Assembly (NCBI RefSeq): GCF_019320115.1
Contig: NC_089595.1
Location: forward strand, 113,228,461-113,292,460
DNA length: 64,000 bases
DNA from: Miscanthus floridulus
Lineage: Eukaryota > Streptophyta > Magnoliopsida > Poales > Poaceae
Reading direction: 5' to 3'
A program made the translations under genes and the position numbers. This document shows positions 58,001-64,000 of the stretch, one piece after another. A model generated the notes under the pieces. The model did not search any database. It saw only the letters and a list, made by a program, of their open reading frames with translations, and was not told the origin of the DNA. Numbering within the stretch: the first letter of the stretch is position 1; each line of letters begins with the position of its first letter.

Positions 58001-59131
58001 TTATTAAACTCATCATATGTGTGTATATGCATATAAATTATCCTAACAAGTACTATATATATGCAGATTTACAATGACAGAGCTCAGAAAGGAAGGCTAC
58101 AATGAAATTGGTTTTGTTGATCCCCATATAGTATTCAAAGACCCAATTACTCCAAAGACTAATTGGAAGTCTGAGTCAGAGAGTAACCTCATGAACTTCT
58201 TAGTGAACCAACGCCACAAGAAGGATATACTCTTTCCCTATAACTTCAAGTGAGTGTTAATCATGTCGATCATATCCTTAATGGCTCATATGTTGATTCT
58301 AGTTAATTAATGAGTGTTATGCGTTATATCCTATAAACACATGCAGCAATCACTGGATATTGATGGACATCGATCTGGTGAAAAGTCACTTGATAATCTA
58401 TGACTCGATGAGAAAACCACAACAAGACTACCAAGATATGATAGATATTATCCAGAGGTAATTTCGGGATCTCTAGCAACTATATATACACACAAACATG
58501 ATGATTAACTATATCTGATGACGTGGCAAATTTTTTATTAGGGTAGTGTTTGGAAAACCTTTATTGAGAAGCAACACATGGAAAAAATGCAAAGCACCAC
58601 TGAATGTAATCCCTTTGAAAGTAAGTCCCCTGAATCGCATCATCTTTATTAATTAAACATATAGCTTTCACCGGATCACCAGATTGGATGACAAATCTTT
58701 TTCTCGTAAAGTGGTGTCTGAGGCAGGAACAGGGGAACAACTACTGTGGTTACTATGTTTGCAAGTTTATCAAGGTGCTCTCCCAAAGAACTCCTACAGA
58801 GAGACTCAAAGTACGTTAAAAATACACTATATATTCATTTAATTATTATTATTGATTGTGTTACTATGTCTTTATATATATATGTACATATATTAATTTA
58901 TTTTCCTTTAATTCAAACCTGTAGACTCGATGGTTGGAGGAAAAGGTCATACGGCAAGACCAAATCAAAGCAATTCAAGAGTCTATAGCCGAATTTTTTA
59001 ATGAGCAGGTCATCGATTCCAAGGGCGAGTTCTACTTCGACCCAACACTGCCATTGAAGCCAAGCTGGAGGATGAGAGAAAACTTGTTATGTCACAACAA
59101 CTGTAATGCAATCTTTTGTAATATATGCACA
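55078..59131 (+). pseudogene. CACTA second gene: En/Spm-type transposase domain, DUF8039-like domain and Ulp1-like protease
   Basis: Exon 1 is 55078-55245 (MADPRNMDEEELMMN). Exon 2 begins at 55332 with KNVRGPKKPLEGRF and, after a frameshift near 55490, DRLPISTREWKKK. The plant En/Spm transposase (Transposase_24) domain follows: RPYWDEFVQYKTSEEG, YHHTLGSGGY, WFFAHGGTLDQETGK. Then come a coiled coil (LEEAVREAQEREKNLEARM), a DUF8039-like stretch (FPVDDVTEPCTTCELHIP, LPLDIPGGDGEKTLGEAE) and a Pro-rich linker. A C48 cysteine-protease domain ends it, on exons near 57902-57978, 58068-58248, 58347-58459, 58543-58621, 58733-58811 and 58925-59131. The catalytic His (58351), Asp (58402) and Cys (58745, NNYCGYY) are present. 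Frameshifts near 56180, 56285, 57130, 57440 and 57590 break the reading frame. Confidence 0.85.
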
Positions 59132-59351
59132 TGAAATAATATAATGTAAAATACACATATGCATGCATGCATGTAAATATATATATATGATGCATATATA
59201 TATATATATATATATATTTCTATGCTTGAATTGTGTGATTTAATACGTTCATTGTGCTTGAACCGAAACATACTATATGCGCGTATAAATGTATAATTAG
59301 CAACGTACAATACGACTTCGAAAACCTATTTTGAAAAGAAAACAAAAAAAT

Positions 59352-59382
<31 letters not shown>

Positions 59383-59600
59383 CCTTTAGTCCCGGTTCGT
59401 ATTACCAACCGGGACTAAAGGTGCCGGCCATCGTGGCATGTCAGGAGGCACCTTTAGTCCCGGTTGGTGTTACCCACCGGGACTAAAAGTCCTCCTTTAG
59501 TCCTGGTTTCTGACCCGGGACTAAAGGACCCCCCCTTTAGTCCCGGATGCTTGCTCCTAAGTGGGGAACCGGGACTAGAGGGGGTTCCCCACCGGGAGTA
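59383..59600. repeat. CTTTAGTCCCGG hairpin repeats, right subterminal region
   Basis: About nine inverted and direct copies of CTTTAGTCCCGG, with CTTTACTCCCGG at the outer end, precede the terminus. They belong to the same family as the 52844-53070 cluster but mostly have the T variant. Confidence 0.88.
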
Positions 59601-59603
59601 AAG

Positions 59604-59621
59604 CTCAGTTCTCTACCAGTG
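59604..59621. other. Right terminus of CACTA element
   Basis: CTCAGTTCTCTACCAGTG reads CACTGGTAGAGAACTGAG in reverse, a standard CACTA terminal repeat. No matching left terminus was found in the window. The element probably extends back to somewhere in 47763-52840 and lost its left end. Confidence 0.75.
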
Positions 59622-60219
59622 TGCCGAGTGTCAAGGTTGGCACTCGGCAAATTAAAAAAAAATTGTTTTTTTTCTCACCATTTTTTCCTGGGTCTTGCTA
59701 CAGTAATTGAAACTCTATTTCAAAATTTGGGACAATTTTGAGTTTTTTTACTATATTTCCTTAATTATTTTTGTTTCGTTGAATTTTTTCGACTATTTCA
59801 AATTTGAACTGCATGTACATGAAATAATGGAATTTGGTCATTCAAAAAATGGTATTCATGATGTTTGGCGTATGTTGAGGCCGTATCTAGGAACTCGCAT
59901 AAAATTACGAGCATCTTGTTGTCGTAACATGGCGATGTACTTGCGGTAAAAGTGTATTTAAATTATATAAAATCCAAACGAAGTCCAAAAATCACGAAAC
60001 TTGTCGAGGTATCTTGTTATCGCATGTGGAGGCTGTGGTAAAAAATTGAGAAAGTTTGAAGCAAGTTGTGACGTCGAATGCCTAAAAGCCAAACATCTCC
60101 ACTTGTGATCGGAGATTAGGACCTATCCTCACCTACGCATCAGCGGGTGGGATTAGGACCTATCCTCACCTATTAGAGAGTAGAAGCACCGCGTAGATGC
60201 AATTGATGGTTACATTACT
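59622..60219 (+). mobile_element. 5' region of another CACTA element (TGCCGAGTGTC type)
   Basis: It begins at once after the previous terminus with TGCCGAGTGTCAAGGTTGGC and the inverted ACTCGGCAAA, the subterminal word of a different grass CACTA family. An AT-rich leader and a short duplication (GATTAGGACCTATCCTCACC, twice at 60113-60172) follow before the tnp2 start. Confidence 0.55.
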
Positions 60220-63200
60220 ATGTTCTGTATATGTGGAAGGGTGGAAGACCGTCAGTGGATGTACACGGGCCGAAGAAGCAGGAGTGACTTTGACATTGAG
60301 TGGGTGAATGGGACAGATGCTTTCTTGGAACATGCATGGAGCTCGGGTGTAGCTAAAGGACATTCTAAACTTTGGTGTCCCTGTAGCAAATGTGACAACA
60401 ACAGAAGGGTAGACAAGGTGACCATGGGTAAACATCTTGTATACAATGGTTATACAGTTGGCTACCACCGGTGAATCCACCATGGTGAAGCAGATCGTAT
60501 AAGAGCGGAGGTGGTGAGACCACGCCTCAAGGCTTTTGATGATGATGCCTGAGTAGTAGACATGCTAGATGACACTCACCAAGCTCACTTCGCAGAAGGA
60601 CGTGAGAAGGAGGAGATGGAGGAACCCGCTAAGGCCTTCTACGAAATGTTAGACTCAGCACAGAAACCCCTTCATGAGAGTACAACGGTTTCTCAGCTGA
60701 ATGCCATTGGACGTGTTATGGGGATGAAGGCCGAGTTAAATCTGAGTCACGAAGGCTTTGATAAGATGTTGGTCGTGTTTGGCAGCATGCTACCGGAGAA
60801 GCACATTCTGCCGAAGAACTTGCACGAGTCATAGAAACTACTTCGTATGCTTAAGATGCCATATGACAAGATACATGTTTGTCTAAAGGGGTGTGTCTTA
60901 TTTAGGAAAGATCACAAGGATGCAAAGTACTGTCCGAAGTGTAAATCCTCAAGGTACTTGGAGATAGACTCTGGAGATGGCCAGAAGAGGCAGCTTACGA
61001 TCCCCACGAAAGTCCTACGGCACCTTCCATTTGTGTCGAGGATCCAATGGCTTTTCATGATCGAGGAATCCGCGAAACAGATGACATGGCATAAAGAAGG
61101 TGTACGGTACAAGCCATGGACGATGGTGCATCCGTCCGATGCCGAAGCATGGACGTACTTTAATGACAAACATCCTGACAAAGCTGCTGAGGCTCGTAAT
61201 GTACGTGTCGTGCTGGCAATAGATGGGTTCAATCCTTATGGATAGTTGTCTGCCCCATACACATGTTGGCCCGTGTTTGTTATCCCCCTGAATCTCCCCC
61301 CCTGGCATCTCCTTTCAATGGCATAACGTCTTCTTGTCGTTGATAATTCCTGGACACCCAGGGAGTAATATGGGTGTGTACATGGAGCCTATGATTGATG
61401 AATTGATCGATGCTTGGGAGAAGGGGGTATGGACATATGACCGAGCTACAAAATCATCCTTCAAGAAGCATGTTTGGTACCACTACTCCCTGCATGACTT
61501 CCTGGCGTATGGGATATTCGCCGCCTAGTGTGTCCACGGGAAATTCCCGTGCCCAATATGCAAGGAAGCTGTGAGGTTCATTTGGTTGAAGAAGGGTGGC
61601 AAGTATTCATAGTTCGACAGGCATCGTCAATTCCTCCCTTCTAACCATCCATTCAGACAAGACATCAAGAACTTTATGAAAGATGTTGCAGTGATAGACC
61701 CTAAACCGCGCATGAAGAGTGGTGCTGAGGTGCGTGCTTAGATAGATGCTCTCGTGCCCAATGAAGGAGGTGGTTTTGTGGGATATGGTGAGGAACATAT
61801 GTGGACTCATAAGTCCGGCTTGACGAGGCTCCCCTATTTCGATGACCTTCTTCTGCCACATAACATTGATGTAATGCACACCGAAAAGAATATTGCCGAG
61901 GCGGTGGGAACTCTCATGAACACTGACAAGTCTAAGGACAACGTTAAGGCTAGAGTAGACCTAGCGACGTTGTGTGATAGACCAAAGCAAGAGATGCGGC
62001 ATCCTAGTGGCCGAAACAAACAATGGAAAAGACCTAAGGTCGATTTCATCTTGGAACCCGATCAAAGGAGGGAAGTACTAAAATGGATCAAGACGTTAAT
62101 GTTCCTAGATGGATATGCAGCGAATCTGAGCAGGGGAGTGAACTGAGGCACTTTACGAGTGAACGGGATGAAGAGTCATGACTACCACATATGGATTGAG
62201 CGGCTTCTTCCGGCGATGGTCCGAGGCTATGTCCCTGACCATGTCTGGCAAATGCTGGCAGAGTTGAGCTTTTTCTTCCATCAGCTTTGTGCCAAGGAGA
62301 TATCTCGGACCGTCACTCAGGACTTGGAAAAAGCGGCACATGTGTTGCTCTATAAGCTAGAGAAGATCTTTCCACCTGGCTTCTTCTTGCCCATACAGCA
62401 TCTGATTGTGCACCTCCCGTCCGAGGCACGTTTGGGGGGCCCATGCAAGCCTGGTGGTGCTATCCAATCGAGAGATGTCTAAAGACTCTTCGTAAGAAAT
62501 GTACAAATAAAGCCAGAATTGAGGCTTCCATTGCAGAGGCAAGTCTAAGGGAGGAGGTGGAAAACTTCACAACACTATACTACAAGCCGAAACTTCCTAG
62601 CAATCATAATCCACTCCCTCGTTACAATGTTGGCGAAAATGAATAGACCCACAGCCTATTCCAAGGCCAACTCGGCAGCGCAAGTGGATCGACCAATAAG
62701 ATATTGGGAAATGAAGAGTGGCGAAGTGTCATGCTATATGTGTTGACCAACCTTCCCGAGGTGCAGCCGTTCATCGAGTAGGTTCTCAACAAACTTGTTT
62801 CAATACGCCCTAAATATTCTTCATACAACCCCACTGATTCTCGTTCGGACAGGGAATTTGTTCGTGAGTCCTGGCATCAATCAAGGGATCCTACCTCGTA
62901 GGAACGTGACACCCTTCTTTCTCGGGGTGTGGGTGCGGGGAGGCCTGATTTCATTTCTTGGTTCAAACAAAAGGTAATGTCCAATTTAGCTCCCACGTTC
63001 CATATTCCAAGTTTCTCGTTCGTTCGATTAATATAACGACCTATCATGCTTGAGCTTGCAGGCCCAGACTGACTCATCCATGAGTGAGGAGTTGAGACAG
63101 GTTGCAGGCGGCTATGACGTTAGGGTGCAGTCATTTACCAGTTATGACGTGAATGGATATCGCTTCTACACAACAAGATATGAGCAGACTCGGCCCAAAC

Positions 63201-63844
63201 GGAAAACCACAAATAGCGGAGTTTGCACGCTCGGCACTGATGGCCTCGACTATCATGGTAGAGTTAAGGAAATATATGAACTCTCATTTCATGGTCACAA
63301 ACATAAACCTGTCGTGTTCAAATGCCATTGGTTTAATCCTTGAGAAATAAGACGGATCCCTCATCTTGGGCTAGTCGAGATTCGAGAAGATTCCATCTAT
63401 CCAGGAAAAGATGTCTATATTATGGCTCAACAGGCCGTGCAGGTGTATTATACGCGATATGCCAACCAAGACAAAGCGGATCTTAAGGGTTGGGCTATTG
63501 TGCACCAGGTGTCTCCACACGGTAAACTACCTGCCCCAAATGATGACGATTACAACTTCAATGCAAACACATATGATGGATAGTTCTTTCAAGAAGATGG
63601 GCTACCAGGCACGTTTGAGATAGTCTTACCCAAAGCGATCAAAATGGAAGTAGACAACGAAATGGAGGATGACGAGGTTGATGGAGATGTGGTGCAAAAT
63701 GCCAAGGACATAGAAATGCTTGACCGATTAAGGCTAGGCAATGACAACGAAGACAACATAGAACCTTCAGATAGTGTTGCCCATTTGGACAATTTTGACA
63801 GTGATGACGACACCTATGATCCTAATCATGAAGATTATTCCTAA
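60220..63844 (+). pseudogene. tnp2 transposase pseudogene (third of three), heavily decayed
   Basis: It starts MFCICGRVEDRQWMYTG. Transposase-associated domain (CPCSKCDNNRRV), PAKAFYEMLDSAQKPLH, CPKCKSSRYLE and VVLAIDGFNPYG are in one frame with stops at 60472, 60832 and 61243. A frameshift near 61320 leads to LIIPGHPGSNMGVYMEP, DFLAYGIFAA|stop|CVHGKFPCP, LLLPHNIDVMHTEKN, SHDYHIWIERLLPAMV and then, in another frame, CYPIERCLKTLRKKC. A splice-like TTGCAG at about 63060 precedes the DUF4216-like end (TTNSGVCTLGTDG, FKCHWFNP), open to 63844 except for stops at 63341 and 63581. The acidic tail ends DDTYDPNHEDYS. Confidence 0.88.
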
Positions 63845-63948
63845 TACATGTAATACTACGTTTGTTTTAGTTTGTGTTTTCTTTATTTATTTTGAATCTA
63901 TTTCTAATATATATACTAATAAGTCATGTTCATTCTTTGTGATTGCAG

Positions 63949-64000
63949 GTGATGGCGAGCAGCCGTCCATGACGTGAGACGGCCTCCCTTTATGGGAGAC
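63949..64000 (+). other. Possible start of next exon at the window edge
   Basis: ATTGCAG|GTGATGGCGAGCAGCCG looks like an acceptor followed by an ATG, as expected for the next gene of a CACTA element. The frame closes after six codons, so the true exon phase is unknown. Confidence 0.2.

Noticed and set aside
59150..59220. TA-rich run as a possible origin or hairpin
   Set aside because: It is a plain TA microsatellite downstream of the Ulp1 exon.

Overview
The window looks like nuclear DNA of a grass, most likely a panicoid of the Andropogoneae (sugarcane, Miscanthus, sorghum or maize type). The reasons are Tekay-type chromovirus LTRs opening with TGTAACACC, SIRE/Maximus-type copia LTRs full of CGTCCGGT palindromes, CACTA transposons with tnp2 and Ulp1-like genes, and Ds-like, hAT, MULE and MITE elements with intact target-site duplications. 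The species cannot be fixed from sequence alone. I found no intact host gene. Nearly everything recognisable is transposon, mostly nested and decayed, plus one amplified fragment of a host ubiquitin-conjugating enzyme (E2) gene.

Layout. 1-226 is the chromodomain end of a Tekay Ty3/gypsy polyprotein, followed by its 3' LTR (390-7984). That LTR is split by a second, inverted LTR of the same family (3644-7638). 8209-11345 is a patchwork of LTR pieces: truncated copia LTR, shuffled copia 3' interior, Tekay LTR end and another LTR with a TATA box. 12374-12607 is a Ds-like hAT element with a perfect 8-bp duplication. 14318-14556 is a MITE. 15253-16772 is a Mutator-like element with about 150-bp inverted ends, a perfect 9-bp duplication and GC-rich cargo (Pack-MULE-like). 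18853-19011 may be a host promoter and leader.

19671-31405 is a complete 11.7-kb copia-type retrotransposon with perfect 5-bp duplications, primer-binding site and polypurine tract. It keeps a gag ORF (one in-frame stop) but has no recognisable protease, integrase, RT or RNase H, so it is non-autonomous. It carries paired GGCAGTGCC-type palindromes scattered along its length.

34215-43190 holds five tandem copies of a roughly 0.6-kb, two-exon segment of a UBC7/UBE2G-class E2 gene (minus strand). One copy is split by a 677-bp hAT element (35152-35828) and one by a 5.7-kb CACTA transposon (36183-41859) carrying a decayed minus-strand tnp2 gene. The array is cut off on the right by an LTR fragment.

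43657-64000 is a nest of CACTA elements. It contains a left terminus with CCCTAGGG-type subterminal repeats and a truncated tnp2, a deleted copia derivative in its intron, a long imperfect foldback, a GRF zinc-finger/membrane ORF, a second tnp2 broken by only three stops, ACTCCCGG hairpin repeats, a multi-exon gene fusing a plant En/Spm transposase domain to a Ulp1-like protease, a right terminus at 59621, and a third, heavily decayed tnp2 running to the window edge. In working elements tnp2 supplies the transposase, the second gene the accessory DNA-binding and protease functions, and the subterminal repeats the binding sites. Here every such gene carries stops or frameshifts.
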